Shown here: positions 23,525 through 33,249 of the stretch, piece after piece
Position numbering within the stretch: the stretch's first letter is position 1
Layout of the letters: every line of letters starts with the position of its first letter
Assembly: GCA_023974075.1 (NCBI GenBank)
Contig: JAMFTG010000048.1
Location: 558,001-622,000, forward strand
DNA length: 64,000 bases
DNA from: Chaenocephalus aceratus
Taxonomy: Eukaryota; Chordata; Actinopteri; Perciformes; Channichthyidae
Direction of reading: 5' to 3'
Notes under the pieces: model-generated
Told to the model about the DNA's origin: nothing
The model's input: the letters and a program-made list of their open reading frames with translations, nothing else
The model's database searches: none
Made by a program: the position numbers and the translations under genes

Positions 23525-23770
23525 ACAGATGGAAGCAGTCAGCCGTTAGCTGCTAGCTGTTAGTTGTCAGTCGTTAGCTGCTAGCCGTTAGCTGTTAGTC
23601 GTTAGCTGTTAGTCATCGTTAGCTGTTAGCTGTTGTTAGCCGTCGTTGTTGGCTGCTAGTTGTTAGCCATTGTTAGCTGCTAGCTGTCATTGTTAGCCGC
23701 TAGTCGTAGTTGTTAGCTGTTAGCTGTTAGCTGTTTTTAGCCGTTAGCTATCAGCTGATAGCCGTTAGTC
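23525..23770. repeat. GTTAGCTG minisatellite in the LTR element
   Basis: Degenerate 7-10 bp units such as GTTAGCTGCTAGCTGTTAGT fill about 245 bases. The same GCTAAC/GTTAGC words form separate arrays at 41,034 and 42,625. Confidence 0.85.
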
Positions 23771-24157
23771 GATGTCGTCGGCCCCGGAGCCTCTGCTAGG
23801 CGGCGTGCCTCTACCAGGGAAGGTGTCGCTGCGTGTAGGGGCCAGCACCTCAGGGGTAAATCGCCGGGCGGTCAGGAAGAACCGGTCAGCTTCTTCGGCT
23901 AAAGCGCGGGGCTCAACACTAGCCGTGTTAGCGAGCGCAGTCTGGACCTGCAGCCGCATGTCCCGAAGAAACAGTTCCATGAAAAAGAAGTCGGGCTCTT
24001 CCGTACCTAGCAAGTCGTGTATTGTCTCCATGTGGTCGGAAGGCTTGCTGTCTCCCAGTGCTGAAACTATGCGGGAATGGCGAGTGACGTCCTCCATTCC
24101 GCGGAGGGCGCACCGAGCCTCAGTCCGTGTGCACGAGGCAGCCACGGACGTCTCCAA
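23765..24157 (-). pseudogene. Gag fragment of the small LTR element
   Basis: The 130-codon frame contains LGDSKPSDHMETIHDLLG, then FFFMELFLRDMRLQVQTAL and LAEEADRFFL, the pattern of Gypsy-type retrotransposon gag (Leu-rich, ending in the A.. AD motif). No protease or zinc knuckle follows. The frame runs on into the GTTAGC repeat. The region between the LTRs is far too short for pol. Confidence 0.55.
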
Positions 24158-25261
24158 AAATCTCCGTCAGTTTGCGAAAAACTGCGTTTCTAGCCATATT
24201 CGGTCCAGTCTCGGAAACTTCTGCGTGACTTATGTCGGGGTCACCAGTGTAGTGCAGAGAGAAGGAAGTCGGAGGCGGTGCATCGAAGGTGCAAAGTTGG
24301 TTTTACTTAACAGCAGAAACCCACATGTTGCCGGCTTGAAGCCCGGGAAGCGAAGAGGAAGAAGCAAGGATGGCACACAATAAGTACAGTCAACAACACA
24401 TATGTCCGTGCGGAAACAATACCCCCAACCTGTAGTTCCATGAGTGAATTATGTTAATTGGTTAATTAGTGATCACTGCAGTGTATATTTTTAGACAGCG
24501 CAGATGATGTTCAGTGAGGTTTTCTGGGTTGCTTGGTTTCAAGTAGAGAAAGAGACTTTCTTATTCACTCATTTAAGTTAATGATGTTTTGTAGAATAAC
24601 TCACAATTTATCATTTGAATTATAATACCCTGAAAATGGAATGTGGCTGAATTATTATTATTATTATTTTATTATTATTATTATTATTTTATTATTATAA
24701 ATAATGCAATGAGGCATACAAAATGTTTGTGATTTAGTTTGCATGTTCTTTAACATTTGTTTGTACTCTGTGTTTGAAGGTTTTCAACCTGATGTAAATC
24801 TGATGTAAATCTGATGGGAATCTGATGAAGTGTCTTATAAATAACTGCTGAGCAGGAAATAAAGACAAAAAGAACGAATCTGAGTTGACCATGCGTCCTC
24901 TGTTGCCCTCCAGCCCCTCAAGTTTGGGCAAAACACTGAATCCAGACCAAAACCCAGAAGAACATGACAGTCATTACATTCCTCCACATGTGAAGGCAAC
25001 AGCTGCAAAGGCATTTGACTGCCACATGTTATGCAGGTTGACTATGGCATCTTTGCAAACTCTGCCGAGTCATAGGGTAGTGGTTCGGTAGAAAGTTGCT
25101 GCACTGTTAGCCCGGAGTTCATATCGAATTAAATAATGAATTACAAATTACTAACATTATTTAAGTTTCATTCCCTTACTATCAAATGTAAGCTTATTCT
25201 ACTTACATGTGTTAGTTAAGCAATGTGTCAATAATTTTAAGTTAAGTAACTTCACATTATT

Positions 25262-25444
25262 AAGTTTTAGTCATGTTCGCAATGCATTATGGGAAAGAGA
25301 AGGATCTGGATGTGCCGCAGCCACGTTTCCAGCTCGCAATTTCTCAGTCGGATGCAACCCCACTTTGAACGCCGGACTTGCACCCTTTCACCGCGCTGTC
25401 TACGCTTCCAAAGGAAGGACGCTGCACGGCTGCCACTGAATCTG
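25262..25444 (+). other. Putative 5' untranslated exon a of the SAMD3-like gene
   Basis: GC-rich, ends ATCTG before GTGAGT. It includes CCCACTTTGAACGCCGGAC, which recurs in modified form in the next candidate exon (26,120 on). The start is not defined by the sequence. Confidence 0.35.
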
Positions 25445-26106
25445 GTGAGTGATTTAGCTAACACGGCTTGTTTGAATTCTCGTACTTTTGGGTGTAACAC
25501 AGCCACAGGAAGTATCAACTGGCGGGAACACGGTGTGGGCTTCTCTCGCATTGTTTAAGTACTTGTTAGAGGAAAATAAAATGTTAACAGACTTTGACAG
25601 TTAAAGGTAAATTCGAATAATGCTGCCGTTTATTTTCTGAATTAAAGTTCCATTCGTTGGTGCGCCGTGGAACGGACTTTTTATTTTGGCGGAAGCATTA
25701 CGATCATTTTTAAGTCATTTTTAAATCATTTTAAAATCGATATTATAATGTATTTTTTTTTTAGTATGTAGCCGTGTAATAAGCGGTATAATGCGCTGCT
25801 AGGTGGCCATTAGGGGGGGGGAATCCACGCAGTGTGATCATGTAGCCCGCGGAGGGATCTAGATCTTAATAGCGACCGCATTAAGTTTTCATTTGATTTA
25901 CATCACTTAACTGCAGCACTTCTACGCTACTGCAGTCAGGCAATGTGTTTCCCTCGCTTTTTGTTTTTACTGAGCGATAGTAGGCTACGAGGTGCAGATA
26001 GTTTTAAACAGATAGTGCTGTACTTTTTTCACTTGTTCGTGTTCACTGAAAGACGTAGATTTTTTTTTCACCCAGTTGCTATTTTTGTCACCTTTCTTTT
26101 AGTCGT

Positions 26107-26232
26107 GTGAGTCGGACACCACCCCACATTGAACGCCGGACGCTAGAACCCTGCCACCACAGGCTGTCTCAGGCTTCCATCATAGGGAGAGGAGGGTGGC
26201 GCTTGGACGGCTGCTTTGTGCTACTACATCAG
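26107..26232 (+). other. Putative 5' untranslated exon b, a diverged duplicate of exon a
   Basis: It shares CCCACATTGAACGCCGGAC and the order of the following words with 25,360-25,440, ends ACATCAG before GTGAGA, and the intron start ATTTAGCTAACA is also shared. Likely a tandem duplicate used as an alternative first exon. Confidence 0.35.
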
Positions 26233-26239
26233 GTGAGAC

Positions 26240-27000
26240 GCCATTTAGCTAACATTAGCGACCACATTACGTTATCAGATGTTGTTGATTAACGTCCCTT
26301 AAAGGTGGAGTATGTCATTTATTTCAGAAACACTTATTGTTATATTCCATGGAATGCTCTTAACATCCCGATAGCAATGCATATATGAAATGCTTTGACA
26401 ATAAATACATACAAAATGTTCATCTGTGGAAGCCGTAGCGCTGTAAAAAGCACGAGCAATAATTTTAGCCGGCCGGCTAAAATAGCTGATGGCCTACCTG
26501 CCTGTCAGCCTGAGAGGGGTCTGCCTGCAGGCTCCACTCTCAGGACACCTCCACTCTCACGGAGGTGATGAGTCCGCTCACCATGCACTTTGGGTCGGCC
26601 TTGGGCAGGCCTTTTGAACCCCCATCCTGGTTCTCGTAATAGTTGATGTAGCCATTTTTCACTCAAACCATGGAGGAATGTAACGGGAGTTAACAGGGGA
26701 CTCTGCCCGCCTCACGAGTGCCTATTTTCCCCGGTTTTATTAATTTTTCTTTTTTTGGCTATTTCACCCGGTTCCTTCTAACGGGGACATAGCCCGGTCT
26801 CGGGTGTCCCCCCACGGCCTGTGTCCAGCCGTCCCCCCCCCCCCACTCATCCATATATATTAACCGATTTTGACAATTCTTGTTGCATTTTTGTCCACTC
26901 TTCTCACTGATTGAAGGGCAAACGCGACACACCATCGGAGGGCCTCCACCGGCCTAGTGCCGGTGTTCTGGCGGTCGGTTCCTCCGAACTGCGGGTTCGA
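26240..27000. other. Intronic repeat-like sequence without a gene
   Basis: GC-rich stretches with an internal CCGGCCGGC palindrome (26,469) and a poly-C run at 26,831-26,844. It looks like old repeats that I cannot name. Confidence 0.35.
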
Positions 27001-27005
27001 CTCTG

Positions 27006-27140
27006 ATGGCCGGGAGGGTGTGCTGCGTGTCTCTTCCCGGCCCGGCCGATATGAAGCGTGACCAAGAGGCATCGTCTGACTCGGGGGTCCCACCACGGGT
27101 CCCGCAGCGGGGTGGAGGTTCCAGGCTGAAACCTCCCCAG
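27006..27140 (+). CDS. SAMD3-like gene, coding exon 1
   Basis: ATG at 27,006 opens 45 codons that end exactly at a GTTTGT donor in phase 0. The peptide is basic and Pro/Gly-rich, with SDSGVPPRVPQRGG. It joins in frame to exon 2. No domain is recognised in this short exon; it is called because its phase fits and because of its position. Confidence 0.5.
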
Positions 27141-27376
27141 GTTTGTTTGTCCTTTTGTGTTCTAAATGTAATGTTCATAAAATGTAGTTATATCCTCATA
27201 CCTACTTAAATATCTGATTTTATTAAGATATTACTGTGAGAAGTGCACAGAGGCATCTTGAAAAATCAGATGGTGAAGCAAGCAAAAGCTGTCTAAATAA
27301 AAAATGCACTTATTTGTTTCACCAAGGATGATTTTATTTGACAGTTTTACATGGTTTGTTCTCTTTTGTGTTTCAG

Positions 27377-27529
27377 GTTTATTGCGAGTTCAACAGAGTG
27401 GTGGGGAAAAATCTCAAGGACAACTTCTTCGATGCACTTGACCGTTTCTCTCCGAACCTGATGGACCTCTTTAGGAAGAAGAAGGGTGTCACTGACCAAT
27501 TTCTGTCTGAGCTTTTAAGTCAGACAAAG
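27377..27529 (+). CDS. SAMD3-like gene, coding exon 2
   Basis: 51 codons between TTTCAG and GTGGGT, phase 0 at both ends. The peptide has NRVVGKNLKDNFFDALDRF and MDLFRKKKGVTDQFLSELL, a sequence type I know from many fish proteins annotated as sterile alpha motif domain-containing protein 3-like. The biochemical role of that family is not known to me. Confidence 0.65.
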
Positions 27530-27902
27530 GTGGGTTTACTTAACATCTGTCTACCCAATCTCTTTCCTCTCTCCTTGTTCCTCTTCTGTCCCTTTGACTT
27601 CCTTCTCATCTCTTCTTTCTCTCATTTGCTGCTCTTGTCCTGTCAATTTAATTGCATCTCTTCATGTCTCATTGTTTCCTCTTTTCCCTTGTTCATTTTG
27701 CTTTGCCTCTTGTTTTGTTTCTTATATTCTTTGGTCAAGAAGAAGTTATGTTCTCTCCCTTTTCTATTCTATCCCATCATGTCATCTCATTTTGTCCTCT
27801 CCTTTACTTTCAACTATATTTGAAATAAAGTAATTGTGTAGAGTTTGTAGAATGTATTTGATGAATATATGACCATTCTTTGTTATCTCCACTATATTCC
27901 AG

Positions 27903-27995
27903 ACCACTGAGCCAACAGACATCGGATGCCTTTGTGTTCGGGGACTGTCAATCATCTTGGGGGATGAGCCTTCTGCCTTCTTCAAGACCTGCACC
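27903..27995 (+). CDS. SAMD3-like gene, coding exon 3
   Basis: 31 codons, phase 0, between CCAG and GTAAGT. The peptide TTEPTDIGCLCVRGLSIILG followed by DEPSAFFKTC is the strongest family signature here. Confidence 0.7.
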
Positions 27996-28250
27996 GTAAG
28001 TTACTTTAACCCTTGTGTTATGTTCACATTTTGCACCCTTTGGTAATTTTTGGGTGAAATTGACCCGGGACATTATTCAGAGTTTAAAAAAATACGGAAC
28101 TAAATTTAACTTACACTATTCCTTATATATATTGTCTTTAACTAATTCACCAACAATATAAATGAAATATGCTTTTCATTATAAACAGTGGAAGCTACTT
28201 TTTGGTGGACGATGTAGAATTATATGTCAATCTCTTTATTTCTCTGTTAG

Positions 28251-28546
28251 GATGCGGCTGATAAGGAGGTGTACAGTCAAACTCCACTGGGAATCCTCTG
28301 TGTCGGAGAAAATCCTCAGCTCAACCCATCCAGCGTGGCAATCGTCTTGGAGGGGAATGTGGTGATGGACCGGCTAACCTGCCTCAGGCCTTCTGTGTCC
28401 TGTTCAGACTCATGTATGACCTGCAACTGGAGTACCCAAAGTGCATGAAAAACACTTTCCACTTTGTTCAGCAGGTGATGTTGAAGCTTGGTAAAGTTGA
28501 GCTGGCACCCAAAATTCAGACTTTGAAAAATCAGCTTACATTGTGA
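28251..28546 (+). pseudogene. SAMD3-like gene, last coding exon, one-base frameshift
   Basis: It starts in frame after TCTGTTAG with YSQTPLGILCVGENPQLNPS and VAIVLEGNVVMD. A single missing base near 28,372 then breaks the frame; the next frame carries FRLMYDLQLEYPKCMKNTF and ends in TLKNQLTL with a natural TGA at 28,544-28,546. With the base restored the exon would be 99 codons and the protein about 225 residues. As written, the product stops early. The break could be real or an assembly error. Confidence 0.7.
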
Positions 28547-28639
28547 AACGGGGTTCTGAAAAGTTGGCTACTGTTACATATGGCAAGTATTTAGGCTTCC
28601 ATATTGCATTTTGTTGTTGTTGCATGTTTGCACTGTTTG

Positions 28640-29645
28640 ACCTATTAAGGTTGTTGGCATTTCCATTTGTGTTTTATTCTATAAACTACTGACAACATCT
28701 CTCCCAAAAGTAATTTAGAGCATTTATTTGCAGAAAATTACAACTGGTCAGAATAACAGAGAAAATGCTGTGTTTTCAAACCTCAAATAATGCAAAGAAA
28801 ACAAGTCCTTCATTATTAAACAACACAATACTTATGTTTGAACTTAGGAAGAGTTCAGAAATCAATATTTGGTGGAATAACCCAGATGTTTCAATAACAG
28901 CTTTCAATGCGTCTTTGTTGCTCGCCACCAGTCCATCACATTGTTGCTGGGTGACTTTATGTCTCTCCTGGCACACAAACTCAAGAAGCTCGGCTTTGTT
29001 TGATGGCTTGTGACCATCCATCTTCCTCTGGATCACATCCAGAGGTTTTCAGTGGGTTCCAACTGTTCCATGACAGGGTCTTGATCTGGTCTTCCTCCAT
29101 TCACACCTGAATTGAGCTGAGGGTGGGTTTATCCAGCAGGACAATGCTCCATGCCCCACAGCCAGGTCAATCCAGATGTGATCCAGAGAATATGAATGGT
29201 CACAAGCCATCACTCAAAGCCAAGCTGCTTGATTTTTTTGTGCCAGGAGTGGCTTAATAAGTGACCCAACAGCAATGTGAAAGGTGTTGCAGAGCAGCCA
29301 AGACGCATGAAAGCTGTGATTGAACATCTGGGTTATTCCACCAATTATTGATTCCTGAGCCCTTCCTATGTTAAAACATTAGTATTGTGTTGTTGAAAAA
29401 TGAATTTTAAATTGTTTTCTTTGCACTATTCGAGGTCTGAAAACACTCCTTTTTTTGGTTACTTTGAACATTTGGTATTTTTTGTAAATAAACGCTCTAA
29501 ATGAGAATATTTGGAGTTTGGGATAAATGTTGTCAGTCATTAATTTATAGAATAAAACACAAATGTTAATCCAGTTTTTACCAATAGTAAAACGAAAGAA
29601 ACTGATAATTTTACAGAGGTCTCTTAATTTTTTCAGAGCTCTACA
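28640..29645. mobile_element. Palindromic Tc1/mariner derivative
   Basis: The two halves are inverted copies of each other: 28,660-28,700 pairs with 29,530-29,575, and Tc1 transposase C-terminal sequence is readable on the minus strand (DGHKPSNKAELLEFVCQE, 28,900-29,030) and again, broken, on the plus strand (29,210-29,345). It is non-autonomous. The outer boundaries are approximate. Confidence 0.6.
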
Positions 29646-29809
29646 TAATATATAGATATAACTATATATCTTTAGATATAGAAAGATTGCTATTGTTTCA
29701 TGTGAAAAATGTTCTCTGGAAAATGTAAGGTACAATATTTTTGCCACAGTTTGTATAGGAAGCTCAATTTCTTTGTATCCAAATTAAACACTCAAGTTTT
29801 AATAAAAGG

Positions 29810-30245
29810 TACAACTTTATTTTTGTGTCTTTTTTCTTTTTTGTAGTTGACGGAATAAAAAATATAAATGCGAAATGTAACCACTTTCAACTAAAAATTC
29901 TAAGTTAAATAATTGGAAAAAACCAATTGATATTACACAATATTTTAAGTAAAATCAACTTCACATGAAGTGCATTGTACTTCAAATAACAATTCCAGTC
30001 CTTGAATAATTTAAGTTAAATTCACTCAAGTTTTCCTAATGCGTTACTTAAAAAAATAGAAAGTGGTTGACTTAAAAATGTAAGTAAAATCAACTTGACA
30101 TGAAGTGCATTGTACTTCAAATAACAATTAAAGTCCTTGATTAATTTAAGTTTAATTTACTCAAGTGTTCATAATGCTTTACTTAAATGTTTAAAGGCAA
30201 CCACTTTCCTCTATTTTTTTAAGTAGATTCAACTTATCGGGGCTT
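29810..30245. repeat. Subterminal AAGT-rich repeats of the CACTG element
   Basis: Two blocks about 145 bases apart share AACTTNACATGAAGTGCATT and CTTCAAATAACAATT, with AAGTTAAATTCACTCAAGT-like sequence after each. Non-coding. Confidence 0.6.
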
Positions 30246-30251
30246 ACAGTG

Positions 30252-30655
30252 TGAGAGATCTGGATGCTTCATCATTTAGCAGGAGGTCAGAAATCTACAT
30301 ATAAAATAAATTACAAGTACGAATTGGGGGAGTCTCAAAAAACCCAAACACGAATGCACAGCGATCCGTGCGCAGAGAGCGGGTTGTGTTGCAGGTTCAG
30401 GGGATTTAAACGGAAAACAAATATTTGTGGATCAAAAACACATATGTAAAACTTTATTCTGTGTTTGGATTTTATTTACATGTATATGAAACGGAACACA
30501 TTTGTGTGTGCATTGAAAAAAACAAGTGTGGATCAGCAAATACAAGTGTGACTCCTTCTGTGTGCATGTGTGTGTTATGAGACTGTTCTGAGCCCATATG
30601 AATCCTTCTGTGTGCATGTGTGCATTATGAGACTGTTCTGAGCCTATAGTAGAGG
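30252..30655. other. Spacer upstream of the SLC22 gene
   Basis: Contains a local duplication: TCCTTCTGTGTGCATGTGTG occurs at about 30,553 and 30,602, each followed by ATTATGAGACTGTTCTGAGC-like sequence. No gene is visible. Confidence 0.4.
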
Positions 30656-30679
30656 GGGGTGGGGGGTAAAGGGAGTAAA

Positions 30680-30730
30680 GGGGTAGTCAGTTCAGTCTCA
30701 CAGTCTCAGATCTCTGGACTCCGTCAGACG
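30680..30730 (+). other. Candidate 5' untranslated first exon of the SLC22 gene, copy 1
   Basis: CAGTTCAGTCTCACAGTCTC to CCGTCAGACG is followed by a strong donor GTGAGTAACG at 30,731. It lies upstream of the coding start with the right strand and a fitting acceptor at 35,084. The link to the gene is inference. Confidence 0.4.
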
Positions 30731-31248
30731 GTGAGTAACGTCTCCGTTACACTCTGTGTAATTATAATCACTGTTGTATACACTCTGTGTACTTATACTC
30801 ACTGTTATATACACTTTGTGTACTTATACTCACTGTTATATACACTGGGTGTTTCTCAATGTCGAGTACGCTTGCTTGGTACCACATGTCTTCCGAGCAT
30901 CTTGCTTCAGAAGCGAGGCAAGAATACTTCCTGGCGTTCGGAATACAGAGTGGAACAGGCTACTAGTCAACTAACTAGGTCTACTAACCCATCATCCAAG
31001 GTTAGTTTTCACAATAAGCAAAACATATTTTTTGGACGGACACTATAATTTACAGTGTTTTACTATGTTCAATCTGAATTTTCTTTAAAATAAAAAAAAC
31101 ATCTATATTGAGTCTGACTCTTCTACATCCACCTCACAGGTTTATCATTGCTTTGAGAAAAAGGATTATTCATTTAAAACAGGCTTGGGGCTTAACAGGT
31201 TGGGATAATATGGGGAGGGGGCGTGGGGGCAGTACACAGTATAGTTAC

Positions 31249-31431
31249 TGGCCGTTTCTCAATGTCGAGTATACCTGCTGCAGAGCCACTATTTCAAGTA
31301 TACTACGTCATTGAGTGGCGCCGAAGGACTGTTTAAATGCATGTTAAATGCCCAGCATGCGGCGCCACTCGATGACGTAGTATACTTGAAATAGTGGCTC
31401 TGCAGCAGGTATACTCGACATTGAGAAACTG
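31249..31431. mobile_element. Near-perfect palindromic MITE
   Basis: The arms GTTTCTCAATGTCGAGTATA at 31,252 and its complement ending at 31,427 pair over about 75 bases, around a loop of about 30 (31,321-31,350). The arms also contain GGCGCC and TACTACGTCA. Related single arms are at 30,850, 31,702 and 32,700-32,784. Confidence 0.8.
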
Positions 31432-31439
31432 CCATAGTG

Positions 31440-31516
31440 TGACTGCTAAACAGAGGGGGGGCAGTAGGGGGGGGGCAGTGGGGGGGGGGGGGGGCAGTGG
31501 GGGGGGGGGGGGGGGC
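31440..31516. repeat. Poly-G / GGGGCAGT run
   Basis: Long G homopolymers separated by CAGT just upstream of the second candidate first exon. Likely to form G-quadruplexes and to be hard to assemble. Confidence 0.8.
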
Positions 31517-31527
31517 AAAGGGAGTAA

Positions 31528-31579
31528 AGGGGGAGTCAGTTCAGTCTCACAGTCTCAGATCTCTGGACTCCGTCAGACG
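31528..31579 (+). other. Candidate first exon, copy 2 (duplicate)
   Basis: Identical over the exon to copy 1, with the same GTGAGTAACG donor at 31,580. The duplication covers roughly 30,665-30,960 and 31,512-31,810, including downstream intron and part of a MITE. Confidence 0.45.
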
Positions 31580-31697
31580 GTGAGTAACGTCTCTGTTATA
31601 CTCTGTGTATTTATACTCACTGTTATATACACTCTGTGTAGTTATATTTACTGTTATATAAATTATGTGTACTTATAATCACTGTTATATACACTCT

Positions 31698-32784
31698 GAG
31701 TGTTTCTCAATGTTGAGTATGCTTCCTTGGTAGCACATGTCTTCCGAGCGTCTTGCTTCAGAAGCGAGGCAAGAATCCTTCCTGGCATTCGGAAAACAGA
31801 GTGGAACAGGCGAGCAAGTGTGCAGGTGTGCGTCATATGAGAGGCCCGCCTTACATTTTCCTCCACAGATTTGGGGAAATTGGTCCAGTCGCAAAGCATT
31901 GTGGGGATTTTAAGACCGCAGAGTCTACACATGCACGTGCAGCCTCGAAATGTCTCCAAACAAAGTACGCCGGGCTCGGTAGAATTCCAAGTATGCTTGT
32001 GTGATGACCCCTGCTTTGCTGTCCCCTGTGGTGTGGGTATGGCCCTTTAATGTTCTCCCTCTGTTTGTATCAGATTTCTGGTTGTATGTGATTGGTAAAA
32101 GCTGGACTGCAACTATTGTGAAGTTAATATATTGACTTTCATACTGTCTTGTTAAATGTTTCTCACTATGCCCATCTTTAAAGTGTGCTTCTCAGGTACC
32201 TGGGTTGCTAAAGATGTGGCTGGTTGTTGAAGACGGGGATTGCTGTATGAAGGTGGTATATCAAAATGATGGTTCTTTAAGATAGGGTGCCATAGATTTA
32301 TTTTTTGTTTTCTATTACTGTTTTTTTTTTGTGTTTTTGTGTCTGGGATGGGGTTGGTTTGTTATGCCGGTGGTCCTAGTGACACCGACTTTAAGGGGGG
32401 GAGGTGTGACGACCCCTGCTTTACTGTCTCCTGTGGTGTGGGTATGGCCCTTTAATGTTCTCCTTCTGTGTCAGGACTGATTGAGGACACCTGGCTGCTG
32501 GCACCGGAGAGTTTCGATCTGTCTCTCCGCAGAGGACCTGTTCTGGGAGCGACCACTCTCGTTTATATTTTTGCCTTGTCTTTATGTTAGTTTTGGTTCC
32601 TGTTGAATTCTGGTTAATAAATATATTTTCTCATATATGTTCTTGTTCTTTCCACACTTTTTGTTATGCCCAAGAGCCAGGCCATGACACTGGACATTGG
32701 AACAGTACTTCGGCGGCACTTAATGACGTAGTATGCTTGAAATAGTGGCTCTGGAGCAGCTTTACTCGAGATTGAGAAACACCC
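31698..32784. mobile_element. MITE-related element with TGTTTCTCAATG ends enclosing an LTR relic
   Basis: Left TGTTTCTCAATGTTGAGTAT and right TCGAGATTGAGAAACACC are inverted ends of the same family as the palindrome at 31,249. Inside, 32,000-32,700 is LTR-derived. Confidence 0.5.
32000..32690 (+). repeat. LTR retrotransposon relic
   Basis: TGTGACGACCCCTGCTTTAC at 32,407 follows a purine tract (AAGGGGGGGAGG) and runs to CATGACA near 32,690, with AATAAA near 32,617: a 3' LTR. A partial second copy starts TGTGATGACCCCTGCTTTGC at 32,000. Everything coding has been lost. Confidence 0.6.
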
Positions 32785-32787
32785 AGC

Positions 32788-33240
32788 GTGTACTTATACT
32801 TACTGAGTAATATATCAATCCTCTCGTGTCTCACCTGCTAACTCCTGCTAACAGCGGTTAGCCTGCTCACGGTGACGTGCTTCTTCTTCGGTGGTTTGAG
32901 GTGTGTCGCGGCTCGTTTCCGCCCCCTGCTGTTCAGGAACCTCCTTTGTGTCTTTGACTACCTGATCTGCACCGTGCACGCGCGAGTTGGTCCGCCATAA
33001 ACTTAGAAACGATATATTTAAAAAGTGTGTTGCTTTGCGATCACATCTGTAAGATAATGAAGTCAGTGAGAAGAGTCTCAGTGATCTGGCCCTAAAGCTG
33101 GGAGAGACCTTCCAACTTGAGCCATGATTATAAGCAGGGTGCAGTCTCCATGTTCTCCATTTCAATCCCATATCTTGCCTTTCTACAAATATATAAGGGA
33201 CTATGGTGTTAACAAATCCAAGACACATTTGTAATGTATA
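32788..33240. other. Spacer without a recognised gene
   Basis: A minus-strand frame at 32,848-33,255 (135 codons) has no recognisable domain and an ordinary composition; I do not call it a gene. Confidence 0.35.
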
Positions 33241-33249
33241 TAATGAGTG

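Larger units (their letters stand above)
22811..24480 (-). mobile_element. Short Gypsy-type LTR element, internally deleted
   Basis: Two near-identical LTRs (22,811-23,034 and 24,248-24,480) flank 1.2 kb. On the minus strand each starts TG(T/C)AGTGATCACTAAT. A primer-binding-like CTGGTGACCCCGACATAAG follows the 5' LTR and a purine tract (TGGGGGGGCTTG) precedes the 3' LTR. GTGT flanks both sides as a 4-bp target duplication. Only a gag fragment is coded inside, so it moved, if at all, with help from another element. Confidence 0.8.
22363..24915 (+). repeat. Putative 3' LTR of the BEL/Pao element, split by an inserted LTR element
   Basis: It begins TGTCGAGACG straight after the purine tract at 22,353-22,362 and continues to 22,810, then resumes at 24,481 (GTGTATATTT) with an AATAAA at about 24,858. 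The 1.67 kb between is a separate element with a GTGT duplication. The right boundary is uncertain. Confidence 0.45.
25102..30251. mobile_element. Candidate CACTG-ended (EnSpm/CACTA-like) element enclosing a gene
   Basis: The left end CACTGTTAGCCCGG and the complement of the right end, CACTGTAAGCCCCG, match over about 13 bases. The right subterminal region (29,810-30,240) has two copies of a 100-base block containing TGAAGTGCATTGTACTTCAA, as subterminal repeats of CACTA elements do. No clear 3-bp target duplication is present and no transposase was recognised. The gene inside is described separately. Confidence 0.4.

Noticed and set aside
23005..23563. Frames of 146 and 134 codons inside the small LTR element
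   Set aside because: No domain; composition follows repeated GGGCCACGGAAC words.
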